The notes beneath the pieces were generated by a model that worked only from the letters and a program-made list of their open reading frames with translations, had not been told where the DNA came from and did not search any database. A stretch of 64,000 nucleotides of DNA, from contig JAPFFF010000004.1 in NCBI GenBank assembly GCA_039105265.1, positions 8,289,501 through 8,353,500 on the forward strand, given 5' to 3'. This DNA comes from Tritrichomonas musculus. Taxonomy: Eukaryota; Parabasalia; Tritrichomonadida; Tritrichomonadidae. Position numbers and translations under genes: made by a program. Shown piece after piece: positions 51,489-63,504 of this stretch (within the stretch, counting starts at the first letter, position 1; every line of letters begins with the position of its first letter).

Positions 51489-51926
51489 ATGCATCCCAAG
51501 AATAGCAAGTGGAAAGGAATAATGATTTCTGGAATTGATCCAAATTGTCCACCAATACTTTATCGACTCGACGAGAAAGAAAAGCATGTGCATAAATTCA
51601 AAAAGCAAAAACGTCGGAACATGAAAAAACTTGTTTTAGAATTGAAAAACTACAACCAACCACCACCACCACCACCGCCACCGCCACCACTACTGCTGCC
51701 ACTACCACAAAACACTAATAATAACAACAACAACTACAATGAAAATTTCACCATAATCACCACTACAAACACCACCAATGCTGCTGCTGCTACTACTACT
51801 AACAACAACACAGAGATGGAACAAGATCAATTGATTCTCCTTGATGATCACGATTGTAATTTCGCGAATATTGAACTGGACTCAGGTTCTGATTTCGGTC
51901 TTGATTTTTGGTGGGAATGGCCCTGA
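51489..51926 (+). CDS. Array gene copy 7
   Basis: Identical protein. Its upstream region has 13 minisatellite units, a changed (TAA)n tail (ending TAATAAATAAATAAC) and GTGTCAG where other units have GTGGCAG (about 50860). The same variants precede copy 10. Confidence 0.8.
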   Translation: MHPKNSKWKGIMISGIDPNCPPILYRLDEKEKHVHKFKKQKRRNMKKLVLELKNYNQPPPPPPPPPPLLLPLPQNTNNNNNNYNENFTIITTTNTTNAAAATTTNNNTEMEQDQLILLDDHDCNFANIELDSGSDFGLDFWWEWP

Positions 51927-52550
51927 TCAAATAACTTTTTTCTAATATGAAAAACTTCAATGAGTAAAGCATAATTAAACCGAATTTTATATAACGCATT
52001 TCATCTGCTCGTATCATTATATTTATTGACTTTTATCAGATAACCTATTTTTGATGATCGTTGATAATCATACTTCGAAAACTTTCAAAATGTTTTTAAT
52101 TTTATATATTTCTTTTATATAATAAACATAATGTTTAATTTGTTCTTTAATTTATATCTTATTATTTATTTTTATAAAGATAAAATTATTTCAAAACAAA
52201 ACCTCCCTTTGAAATTTGTCATTTAACAAATCAATAAACAAATATAAATCATTCAAAAAGCTAATATAAAAAGTTAAATGACCATTAAACGTATTATTAT
52301 TTACCAATTCATATAAAAAGTGAAGTATTTGAAAAAAAAAATTTTTTTCTTGTCAATTGAATGCATTGGTTTTACATTTTCAACCACATCGCTTTTGTCA
52401 CAAAAGATAAACAAGCAAACAACGCTTTATCACCATTTTGAATCTCAACTTATAAATTACTATAAAGAATGCATAAATACAAATAAATAAAGAAAAAATA
52501 ATTCACAATATTATAGTTACATTTTTGTTTACCCCCTCTCTCAATTTTGA

Positions 52551-52583
<33 letters not shown>

Positions 52584-53366
52584 TAAATAACTCATACTTT
52601 TTTTTACCCTCTCAGCTTTTCAAACTGTTGGGAAACACGAAAGTCATAAGTACATGAAAAGTATGATTTAAGAAAACTGCTAAACATTCTTTTGTTAATG
52701 ATAATAATTATGAGGTTTAATTATTGTAATGATGAGTGTAATTAGATTGAGAGAAGCAGTGGCAGTTTATAAGGCAATGCAGTTGTGGTTGATTGTTCAA
52801 AGAAGTAGTAGTGTTATGACTCAATGCATAAGTAGTAGTTTATTACAAATAAATAAACAAATATAAATAGATAGTAATGTTTTATAAATTAACAAAATAA
52901 TATTTTAAAAATAAATATTGGTATAAATGAGGAAAATAATGTGCATGCATCCGATTAAACGAGGTGCATGCATCCGATTGAACGAGATGAATGAATCCGA
53001 TTAAACGAGATGAATGAATCCGATTAAACAAGGTGCATGCATCCGATTAAACGAGATGAATGAATCCGATTGAACGAGGTGCATGCATCCGATTAAACGA
53101 GGTGCATGCATCCGATTAAACGAGGTGCATGCATCCGATTAAACGAGATGAATGAATCCGATTGAACGAGATGAATGAATCCGATTAAACGAGGCGCATG
53201 CATCCGATTAAACAAAGTGTATGTATTTAGTTATTAATTTAGATAATGAATTTTTTTTTGTTTAAATCTATATAAAACTGGATATTTTTTTTTTAAAACA
53301 AAGTTAAGTGATAATCTTATATTGAATTTTTATTTAACCCGTTTATGCTGACTTCATTTATTTATA

Positions 53367-53804
53367 ATGCATCCCAAGAATAGCAAGTGGAAAGGAATAA
53401 TGATTTCTGGAATTGATCCAAATTGTCCACCAATACTTTATCGACTCGACGAGAAAGAAAAGCATGTGCATAAATTCAAAAAGCAAAAACGTCGGAACAT
53501 GAAAAAACTTGTTTTAGAATTGAAAAACTACAACCAACCACCACCACCACCACCGCCACCGCCACCACTACTGCTGCCACTACCACAAAACACTAATAAT
53601 AACAACAACAACTACAATGAAAATTTCACCATAATCACCACTACAAACACCACCAATGCTGCTGCTGCTACTACTACTAACAACAACACAGAGATGGAAC
53701 AAGATCAATTGATTCTCCTTGATGATCACGATTGTAATTTCGCGAATATTGAACTGGACTCAGGTTCTGATTTCGGTCTTGATTTTTGGTGGGAATGGCC
53801 CTGA
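53367..53804 (+). CDS. Array gene copy 8
   Basis: Identical protein; the upstream minisatellite repeats the rearranged order seen before copy 5. Confidence 0.8.
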   Translation: MHPKNSKWKGIMISGIDPNCPPILYRLDEKEKHVHKFKKQKRRNMKKLVLELKNYNQPPPPPPPPPPLLLPLPQNTNNNNNNYNENFTIITTTNTTNAAAATTTNNNTEMEQDQLILLDDHDCNFANIELDSGSDFGLDFWWEWP

Positions 53805-54428
53805 TCAAATAACTTTTTTCTAATATGAAAAACTTCAATGAGTAAAGCATAATTAAACCGAATTTTATATAACGCATTTCATCTGCTCGTATCATTATAT
53901 TTATTGACTTTTATCAGATAACCTATTTTTGATGATCGTTGATAATCATACTTCGAAAACTTTCAAAATGTTTTTAATTTTATATATTTCTTTTATATAA
54001 TAAACATAATGTTTAATTTGTTCTTTAATTTATATCTTATTATTTATTTTTATAAAGATAAAATTATTTCAAAACAAAACCTCCCTTTGAAATTTGTCAT
54101 TTAACAAATCAATAAACAAATATAAATCATTCAAAAAGCTAATATAAAAAGTTAAATGACCATTAAACGTATTATTATTTACCAATTCATATAAAAAGTG
54201 AAGTATTTGAAAAAAAAAATTTTTTTCTTGTCAATTGAATGCATTGGTTTTACATTTTCAACCACATCGCTTTTGTCACAAAAGATAAACAAGCAAACAA
54301 CGCTTTATCACCATTTTGAATCTCAACTTATAAATTACTATAAAGAATGCATAAATACAAATAAATAAAGAAAAAATAATTCACAATATTATAGTTACAT
54401 TTTTGTTTACCCCCTCTCTCAATTTTGA

Positions 54429-54461
<33 letters not shown>

Positions 54462-55244
54462 TAAATAACTCATACTTTTTTTTACCCTCTCAGCTTTTCA
54501 AACTGTTGGGAAACACGAAAGTCATAAGTACATGAAAAGTATGATTTAAGAAAACTGCTAAACATTCTTTTGTTAATGATAATAATTATGAGGTTTAATT
54601 ATTGTAATGATGAGTGTAATTAGATTGAGAGAAGCAGTGGCAGTTTATAAGGCAATGCAGTTGTGGTTGATTGTTCAAAGAAGTAGTAGTGTTATGACTC
54701 AATGCATAAGTAGTAGTTTATTACAAATAAATAAACAAATATAAATAGATAGTAATGTTTTATAAATTAACAAAATAATATTTTAAAAATAAATATTGGT
54801 ATAAATGAGGAAAATAATGTGCATGCATCCGATTAAACGAGGTGCATGCATCCGATTGAACGAGATGAATGAATCCGATTAAACGAGATGAATGAATCCG
54901 ATTAAACAAGGTGCATGCATCCGATTAAACGAGATGAATGAATCCGATTGAACGAGGTGCATGCATCCGATTAAACGAGGTGCATGCATCCGATTAAACG
55001 AGATGAATGAATCCGATTGAACGAGATGAATGAATCCGATTGAACGAGGTGCATGCATCCGATTAAACGAGGCGCATGCATCCGATTAAACAAAGTGTAT
55101 GTATTTAGTTATTAATTTAGATAATGAATTTTTTTTTGTTTAAATCTATATAAAACTGGATATTTTTTTTTTAAAACAAAGTTAAGTGATAATCTTATAT
55201 TGAATTTTTATTTAACCCGTTTATGCTGACTTCATTTATTTATA

Positions 55245-55682
55245 ATGCATCCCAAGAATAGCAAGTGGAAAGGAATAATGATTTCTGGAATTGATCCAAA
55301 TTGTCCACCAATACTTTATCGACTCGACGAGAAAGAAAAGCATGTGCATAAATTCAAAAAGCAAAAACGTCGGAACATGAAAAAACTTGTTTTAGAATTG
55401 AAAAACTACAACCAACCACCACCACCACCACCGCCACCGCCACCACTACTGCTGCCACTACCACAAAACACTAATAATAACAACAACAACTACAATGAAA
55501 ATTTCACCATAATCACCACTACAAACACCACCAATGCTGCTGCTGCTACTACTACTAACAACAACACAGAGATGGAACAAGATCAATTGATTCTCCTTGA
55601 TGATCACGATTGTAATTTCGCGAATATTGAACTGGACTCAGGTTCTGATTTCGGTCTTGATTTTTGGTGGGAATGGCCCTGA
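55245..55682 (+). CDS. Array gene copy 9
   Basis: Identical protein; standard-order minisatellite, as before copy 6. Confidence 0.8.
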   Translation: MHPKNSKWKGIMISGIDPNCPPILYRLDEKEKHVHKFKKQKRRNMKKLVLELKNYNQPPPPPPPPPPLLLPLPQNTNNNNNNYNENFTIITTTNTTNAAAATTTNNNTEMEQDQLILLDDHDCNFANIELDSGSDFGLDFWWEWP

Positions 55683-56306
55683 TCAAATAACTTTTTTCTA
55701 ATATGAAAAACTTCAATGAGTAAAGCATAATTAAACCGAATTTTATATAACGCATTTCATCTGCTCGTATCATTATATTTATTGACTTTTATCAGATAAC
55801 CTATTTTTGATGATCGTTGATAATCATACTTCGAAAACTTTCAAAATGTTTTTAATTTTATATATTTCTTTTATATAATAAACATAATGTTTAATTTGTT
55901 CTTTAATTTATATCTTATTATTTATTTTTATAAAGATAAAATTATTTCAAAACAAAACCTCCCTTTGAAATTTGTCATTTAACAAATCAATAAACAAATA
56001 TAAATCATTCAAAAAGCTAATATAAAAAGTTAAATGACCATTAAACGTATTATTATTTACCAATTCATATAAAAAGTGAAGTATTTGAAAAAAAAAATTT
56101 TTTTCTTGTCAATTGAATGCATTGGTTTTACATTTTCAACCACATCGCTTTTGTCACAAAAGATAAACAAGCAAACAACGCTTTATCACCATTTTGAATC
56201 TCAACTTATAAATTACTATAAAGAATGCATAAATACAAATAAATAAAGAAAAAATAATTCACAATATTATAGTTACATTTTTGTTTACCCCCTCTCTCAA
56301 TTTTGA

Positions 56307-56345
<39 letters not shown>

Positions 56346-57145
56346 ACTCATACTTTTTTTTACCCTCTCAGCTTTTCAAACTGTTGGGAAACACGAAAGT
56401 CATAAGTACATGAAAAGTATGATTTAAGAAAACTGCTAAACATTCTTTTGTTAATGATAATAATTATGAGGTTTAATTATTGTAATGATGAGTGTAATTA
56501 GATTGAGAGAAGCAGTGTCAGTTTATAAGGCAATGCAGTTGTGGTTGATTGTTCAAAGAAGTAGTAGTGTTATGACTCAATGCATAAGTAGTAGTTTATT
56601 ACAAATAAATAAACAAATATAAATAGATAGTAATGTTTTATAAATTAACAAAATAATATTTTAAAAATAAATATTGGTATAAATGAGGAAAATAATGTGC
56701 ATGCATCCGATTAAACGAGGTGCATGCATCCGATTGAACGAGATGAATGAATCCGATTAAACGAGATGAATGAATCCGATTAAACAAGGTGCATGCATCC
56801 GATTAAACGAGATGAATGAATCCGATTGAACGAGGTGCATGCATCCGATTAAACGAGGTGCATGCATCCGATTAAACGAGGTGCATGCATCCGATTAAAC
56901 GAGATGAATGAATCCGATTGAACGAGATGAATGAATCCGATTGAACGAGGTGCATGCATCCGATTAAACGAGGCGCATGCATCCGATTAAACAAAGTGTA
57001 TGTATTTAGTTATTAATTTAGATAATGAATTTTTTTTTGTTTAAATCTATATAAAACTGGATATTTTTTTTTTAAAACAAAGTTAAGTGATAATCTTATA
57101 TTGAATTTTTATTTAACCCGTTTATGCTGACTTCATTTATTTATA

Positions 57146-57583
57146 ATGCATCCCAAGAATAGCAAGTGGAAAGGAATAATGATTTCTGGAATTGATCCAA
57201 ATTGTCCACCAATACTTTATCGACTCGACGAGAAAGAAAAGCATGTGCATAAATTCAAAAAGCAAAAACGTCGGAACATGAAAAAACTTGTTTTAGAATT
57301 GAAAAACTACAACCAACCACCACCACCACCACCGCCACCGCCACCACTACTGCTGCCACTACCACAAAACACTAATAATAACAACAACAACTACAATGAA
57401 AATTTCACCATAATCACCACTACAAACACCACCAATGCTGCTGCTGCTACTACTACTAACAACAACACAGAGATGGAACAAGATCAATTGATTCTCCTTG
57501 ATGATCACGATTGTAATTTCGCGAATATTGAACTGGACTCAGGTTCTGATTTCGGTCTTGATTTTTGGTGGGAATGGCCCTGA
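57146..57583 (+). CDS. Array gene copy 10
   Basis: Identical protein with the 13-unit minisatellite and GTGTCAG variant of copy 7. Its 3' flank is cut at 57831 by the satellite-bearing insertion, beyond the shared downstream region, so the gene itself is unaffected. Confidence 0.8.
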   Translation: MHPKNSKWKGIMISGIDPNCPPILYRLDEKEKHVHKFKKQKRRNMKKLVLELKNYNQPPPPPPPPPPLLLPLPQNTNNNNNNYNENFTIITTTNTTNAAAATTTNNNTEMEQDQLILLDDHDCNFANIELDSGSDFGLDFWWEWP

Positions 57584-57831
57584 TCAAATAACTTTTTTCT
57601 AATATGAAAAACTTCAATGAGTAAAGCATAATTAAACCGAATTTTATATAACGCATTTCATCTGCTCGTATCATTATATTTATTGACTTTTATCAGATAA
57701 CCTATTTTTGATGATCGTTGATAATCATACTTCGAAAACTTTCAAAATGTTTTTAATTTTATATATTTCTTTTATATAATAAACATAATGTTTAATTTGT
57801 TCTTTAATTTATATCTTATTATTTATTTTTA

Positions 57832-60800
57832 CAAGAATGGCCACTTTTTGAGCTTCGCTCAAAAAGTGTCCTATGTTAAATAATGTAAAAAAAAAAAAAA
57901 AAAATATTTTGAACAAATAAAAACTAAAAGAAAAATAATATAAATAAAAAAATATTTAAAACTTTTAGTTGCAGGTGGAAGTTTAATTCGCGTAATTAGT
58001 TCCAACTGCAACTAAGTTGCGATAGCTGCAGGTGGAAGTTTGAAATGGTACATTTAAGTAATTACTTCCACCTGAAGCTATCGCAGTTTAGCTGCAGGTG
58101 GAAGTTTAATTCGCGTAATTAGTTCCAACTGCAACTAAGTTGCGATAGCTGCAGGTGGAAGTTTGAAATGGTACATTTAAGTAATTACTTCCACCTGAAG
58201 CTATCGCAGTTTAGCTGCAGGTGGAAGTTTAATTCGCGTAATTAGTTCCAACTGCAACTAAGTTGCGATAGCTGCAGGTGGAAGTTTGAAATGGTACATT
58301 TAAGTAATTACTTCCACCTGAAGCTATCGCAGTTTAGCTGCAGGTGGAAGTTTAATTCGCGTAATTAGTTCCAACTGCAGTTAAACTGCGATAGCTTTAG
58401 GTGGAAGTTTGAAATGGTACATTTAAGTAATTACTTCCACCTGAAGCTATCGCAGCTCAGCCGCAGGTGGAAGATTGGTTTCCTTATTTATTTACTTCCA
58501 CCTGCAGCTGAGAAGCGATAGCCGCAGGTGGAAGGCTAAATTGGTAAATAGTAATTTTCCACCTGCAGCTGTCGCAGCTCAGCCGCAGGTGGAAGATTGG
58601 TTTCCTTATTTATTTACTTCCACCTGCAGCTGAGAAGCGATAGCCGCAGGTGGAAGGCTAAATTGGTAAATAGTGATTTTCCACCTGCAGCTGTCGCAGC
58701 TCAGCCGCAGGTGGAAGATTGGTTTCCTTATTTATTTACTTCCACCTGCAGCTGAGAAGCGATAGCCGCAGGTGGAAGGCTAAATTGGTAAATAGTGATT
58801 TTCCACCTGCAGCTGTCGCAGCTCAGCCGCAGGTGGAAGATTGGTTTCCTTATTTATTTACTTCCACCTGCAGCTGAGAAGCGATAGCCGCAGGTGGAAG
58901 GCTAAATTGGTAAATAGTGATTTTCCACCTGCAGCTGTCGCAGCTCAGCCGCAGGTGGAAGATTGGTTTCCTTATTTATTTACTTCCACCTGCAGCTGAG
59001 AAGCGATAGCCGCAGGTGGAAGGCTAAATTGGTAAATAGTGATTTTCCACCTGCAGCTGTCGCAGCTCAGCCGCAGGTGGAAGATTGGTTTCCTTATTTA
59101 TTTACTTCCACCTGCAGCTGAGAAGCGATAGCCGCAGGTGGAAGGCTAAATTGGTAAATAGTAATTTTCCACCTGCAGCTGTCGCAGCTCAGCCGCAGGT
59201 GGAAGATTGGTTTCCTTATTTATTTACTTCCACCTGCAGCTGAGAAGCGATAGCCGCAGGTGGAAGGCTAAATTGGTAAATAGTGATTTTCCACCTGCAG
59301 CTGTCGCAGCTCAGCCGCAGGTGGAAGATTGGTTTCCTTATTTATTTACTTCCACCTGCAGCTGAGAAGCGATAGCCGCAGGTGGAAGGCTAAATTGGTA
59401 AATAGTGATTTTCCACCTGCAGCTGTCGCAGCTCAGCCGCAGGTGGAAGATTGGTTTCCTTATTTATTTACTTCCACCTGCAGCTGAGAAGCGATAGCCG
59501 CAGGTGGAAGGCTAAATTGGTAAATAGTAATTTTCCACCTGCAGCTGTCGCAGCTCAGCCGCAGGTGGAAGATTGGTTTCCTTATTTATTTACTTCCACC
59601 TGCAGCTGAGAAGCGATAGCCGCAGGTGGAAGGCTAAATTGGTAAATAGTAATTTTCCACCTGCAGCTGTCGCAGCTCAGCCGCAGGTGGAAGATTGGTT
59701 TCCTTATTTATTTACTTCCACCTGCAGCTGAGAAGCGATAGCCGCAGGTGGAAGGCTAAATTGGTAAATAGTGATTTTCCACCTGCAGCTGTCGCAGCTC
59801 AGCCGCAGGTGGAAGATTGGTTTCCTTATTTATTTACTTCCACCTGCAGCTGAGAAGCGATAGCCGCAGGTGGAAGGCTAAATTGGTAAATAGTGATTTT
59901 CCACCTGCAGCTGTCGCAGCTCAGCCGCAGGTGGAAGATTGGTTTCCTTATTTATTTACTTCCACCTGCAGCTGAGAAGCGATAGCCGCAGGTGGAAGGC
60001 TAAATTGGTAAATAGTGATTTTCCACCTGCAGCTGTCGCAGCTCAGCCGCAGGTGGAAGATTGGTTTCCTTATTTATTTACTTCCACCTGCAGCTGAGAA
60101 GCGATAGCCGCAGGTGGAAGGCTAAATTGGTAAATAGTGATTTTCCACCTGCAGCTGTCGCAGCTCAGCCGCAGGTGGAAGATTGGTTTCCTTATTTATT
60201 TACTTCCACCTGCAGCTGAGAAGCGATAGCCGCAGGTGGAAGGCTAAATTGGTAAATAGTAATTTTCCACCTGCAGCTGTCGCAGCTCAGCCGCAGGTGG
60301 AAGATTGGTTTCCTTATTTATTTACTTCCACCTGCAGCTGAGAAGCGATAGCCGCAGGTGGAAGGCTAAATTGGTAAATAGTGATTTTCCACCTGCAGCT
60401 GTCGCAGCTCAGCCGCAGGTGGAAGATTGGTTTCCTTATTTATTTACTTCCACCTGCAGCTGAGAAGCGATAGCCGCAGGTGGAAGGCTAAATTGGTAAA
60501 TAGTGATTTTCCACCTGCAGCTGTCGCAGCTCAGCCGCAGGTGGAAGATTGGTTTCCTTATTTATTTACTTCCACCTGCAGCTGAGAAGCGATAGCCGCA
60601 GGTGGAAGGCTAAATTGGTAAATAGTGATTTTCCACCTGCAGCTGTCGCAGCTCAGCCGCAGGTGGAAGATTGGTTTCCTTATTTATTTACTTCCACCTG
60701 CAGCTGAGAAGCGATAGCCGCAGGTGGAAGGCTAAATTGGTAAATAGTGATTTTCCACCTGCAGCTGTCGCAGCTCAGCCGCAGGTGGAAGATTGGTTTC

Positions 60801-63088
60801 CTTATTTATTTACTTCCACCTGCAGCTGAGAAGCGATAGCCGCAGGTGGAAGGCTAAATTGGTAAATAGTGATTTTCCACCTGCAGCTGTCGCAGCTCAG
60901 CCGCAGGTGGAAGATTGGTTTCCTTATTTATTTACTTCCACCTGCAGCTGAGAAGCGATAGCCGCAGGTGGAAGGCTAAATTGGTAAATAGTGATTTTCC
61001 ACCTGCAGCTGTCGCAGCTCAGCCGCAGGTGGAAGATTGGTTTCCTTATTTATTTACTTCCACCTGCAGCTGAGAAGCGATAGCCGCAGGTGGAAGGCTA
61101 AATTGGTAAATAGTAATTTTCCACCTGCAGCTGTCGCAGCTCAGCCGCAGGTGGAAGATTGGTTTCCTTATTTATTTACTTCCACCTGCAGCTGAGAAGC
61201 GATAGCCGCAGGTGGAAGGCTAAATTGGTAAATAGTGATTTTCCACCTGCAGCTGTCGCAGCTCAGCCGCAGGTGGAAGATTGGTTTCCTTATTTATTTA
61301 CTTCCACCTGCAGCTGAGAAGCGATAGCCGCAGGTGGAAGGCTAAATTGGTAAATAGTGATTTTCCACCTGCAGCTGTCGCAGCTCAGCCGCAGGTGGAA
61401 GATTGGTTTCCTTATTTATTTACTTCCACCTGCAGCTGAGAAGCGATAGCCGCAGGTGGAAGGCTAAATTGGTAAATAGTAATTTTCCACCTGCAGCTGT
61501 CGCAGCTCAGCCGCAGGTGGAAGATTGGTTTCCTTATTTATTTACTTCCACCTGCAGCTGAGAAGCGATAGCCGCAGGTGGAAGGCTAAATTGGTAAATA
61601 GTGATTTTCCACCTGCAGCTGTCGCAGCTCAGCCGCAGGTGGAAGATTGGTTTCCTTATTTATTTACTTCCACCTGCAGCTGAGAAGCGATAGCCGCAGG
61701 TGGAAGGCTAAATTGGTAAATAGTGATTTTCCACCTGCAGCTGTCGCAGCTCAGCCGCAGGTGGAAGATTGGTTTCCTTATTTATTTACTTCCACCTGCA
61801 GCTGAGAAGCGATAGCCGCAGGTGGAAGGCTAAATTGGTAAATAGTAATTTTCCACCTGCAGCTGTCGCAGCTCAGCCGCAGGTGGAAGATTGGTTTCCT
61901 TATTTATTTACTTCCACCTGCAGCTGAGAAGCGATAGCCGCAGGTGGAAGGCTAAATTGGTAAATAGTGATTTTCCACCTGCAGCTGTCGCAGCTCAGCC
62001 GCAGGTGGAAGATTGGTTTCCTTATTTATTTACTTCCACCTGCAGCTGAGAAGCGATAGCCGCAGGTGGAAGGCTAAATTGGTAAATAGTGATTTTCCAC
62101 CTGCAGCTGTCGCAGCTCAGCCGCAGGTGGAAGATTGGTTTCCTTATTTATTTACTTCCACCTGCAGCTGAGAAGCGATAGCCGCAGGTGGAAGGCTAAA
62201 TTGGTAAATAGTAATTTTCCACCTGCAGCTGTCGCAGCTCAGCCGCAGGTGGAAGATTGGTTTCCTTATTTATTTACTTCCACCTGCAGCTGAGAAGCGA
62301 TAGCCGCAGGTGGAAACTTGGTTTCCTTATTTCTTTACCTCCACCTGCAGCTGAGAAGCGATAGCCGCAGGTGGAAGGCTAAATTGGTAAATAGTAATTT
62401 TCCACCTGCAGCTGTCGCAGCTCAGCCGCAGGTGGAAGATTGGTTTCCTTATTTATTTACTTCCACCTGCAGCTGAGAAGCGATAGCCGCAGGTGGAAGG
62501 CTAAATTGGTAAATAGTAATTTTCCACCTGCAGCTGTCGCAGCTCAGCCGCAGGTGGAAGATTGGTTTCCTTATTTATTTACTTCCACCTGCAGCTGAGA
62601 AGCGATAGCCGCAGGTGGAAGGCTAAATTGGTAAATAGTGATTTTCCACCTGCAGCTGTCGCAGCTCAGCCGCAGGTGGAAGATTGGTTTCCTTATTTAT
62701 TTACTTCCACCTGCAGCTGAGAAGCGATAGCCGCAGGTGGAAGGCTAAATTGGTAAATAGTAATTTTCCACCTGCAGCTGTCGCAGCTCAGCCGCAGGTG
62801 GAAACTTGGTTTCCTTATTTCTTTACCTCCACCTGCAGCTGAGAAGCGATAGCCGCAGGTGGAAGGCTAAATTGGTAAATAGAGAATATCAAATCAAAGA
62901 TATGAAGTGATTTTTTTTCATCCACCTTTTCGCTCTCAAAAAGTTAAAAAATATTATATTTTAATCATTTTTGAATAAAAACTCTTTATATATTAGAGAT
63001 AGGATTTTTTTAATGATAGATTTGATATACTGATATTATTCTGATTTTTTTAAGCCTATGTTCAAAATGAACTCTTATTATATATAGG
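57832..63088. mobile_element. 5.26-kb insertion carrying a satellite, splitting an array unit
   Basis: Unit sequence stops after ...ATTTATTTTTA at 57831 and resumes with ATAAAGATAAAATT at about 63089. The left edge opens with AGAATGGCCACTTTTTGAGC and a facing GCTCAAAAAGTG hairpin, related to the repeats near 3131 and 8270. The right part (62883-63088) contains CGCTCTCAAAAAGT and AT-rich DNA. No clear TIR or target duplication of more than 1 bp is seen, so the mechanism of entry is unknown, and insertion by recombination is as likely as transposition. Confidence 0.65.
57966..62882. repeat. 122/123-bp dyad satellite, about 40 units
   Basis: The first four units or so (57966-58455) are 123 bp and have GCAGGTGGAAGTTTAATTCG and GAAATGGTACATTTAAG spacers. 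About 36 later units are 122 bp with ATTGGTTTCC and GCTAAATTGG spacers. Each unit contains two fold-backs: CAGGTGGAAG facing CTTCCACCTG, and CAGGTGGAAG facing TTTTCCACCTG, around 20-26-nt AT-rich loops. Single-base variants (AGTGATTTT or AGTAATTTT) mark units, and a half-unit duplication with ACTTGG and TTCTTTACC changes lies at about 62315. GC content is far above the window average. Confidence 0.95.
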
Positions 63089-63465
63089 ATAAAGATAAAA
63101 TTATTTCAAAACAAAACCTCCCTTTGAAATTTGTCATTTAACAAATCAATAAACAAATATAAATCATTCAAAAAGCTAATATAAAAAGTTAAATGACCAT
63201 TAAACGTATTATTATTTACCAATTCATATAAAAAGTGAAGTATTTGAAAAAAAAAATTTTTTTCTTGTCAATTGAATGCATTGGTTTTACATTTTCAACC
63301 ACATCGCTTTTGTCACAAAAGATAAACAAGCAAACAACGCTTTATCACCATTTTGAATCTCAACTTATAAATTACTATAAAGAATGCATAAATACAAATA
63401 AATAAAGAAAAAATAATTCACAATATTATAGTTACATTTTTGTTTACCCCCTCTCTCAATTTTGA

Positions 63466-63504
<39 letters not shown>

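Noticed and set aside
40504-57674. 72-residue minus-strand frame repeated opposite the 3' end of each array gene
   Set aside because: It is a shadow of the repeated coding sequence and 3' flank. It has no initiator, ends in the antisense of the ACT/GCT runs, and is conserved only because the whole unit is.
57966-62882. CRISPR array
   Set aside because: The repeats are contiguous 122/123-bp satellite units with constant spacers, in a eukaryotic context, with no cas genes.
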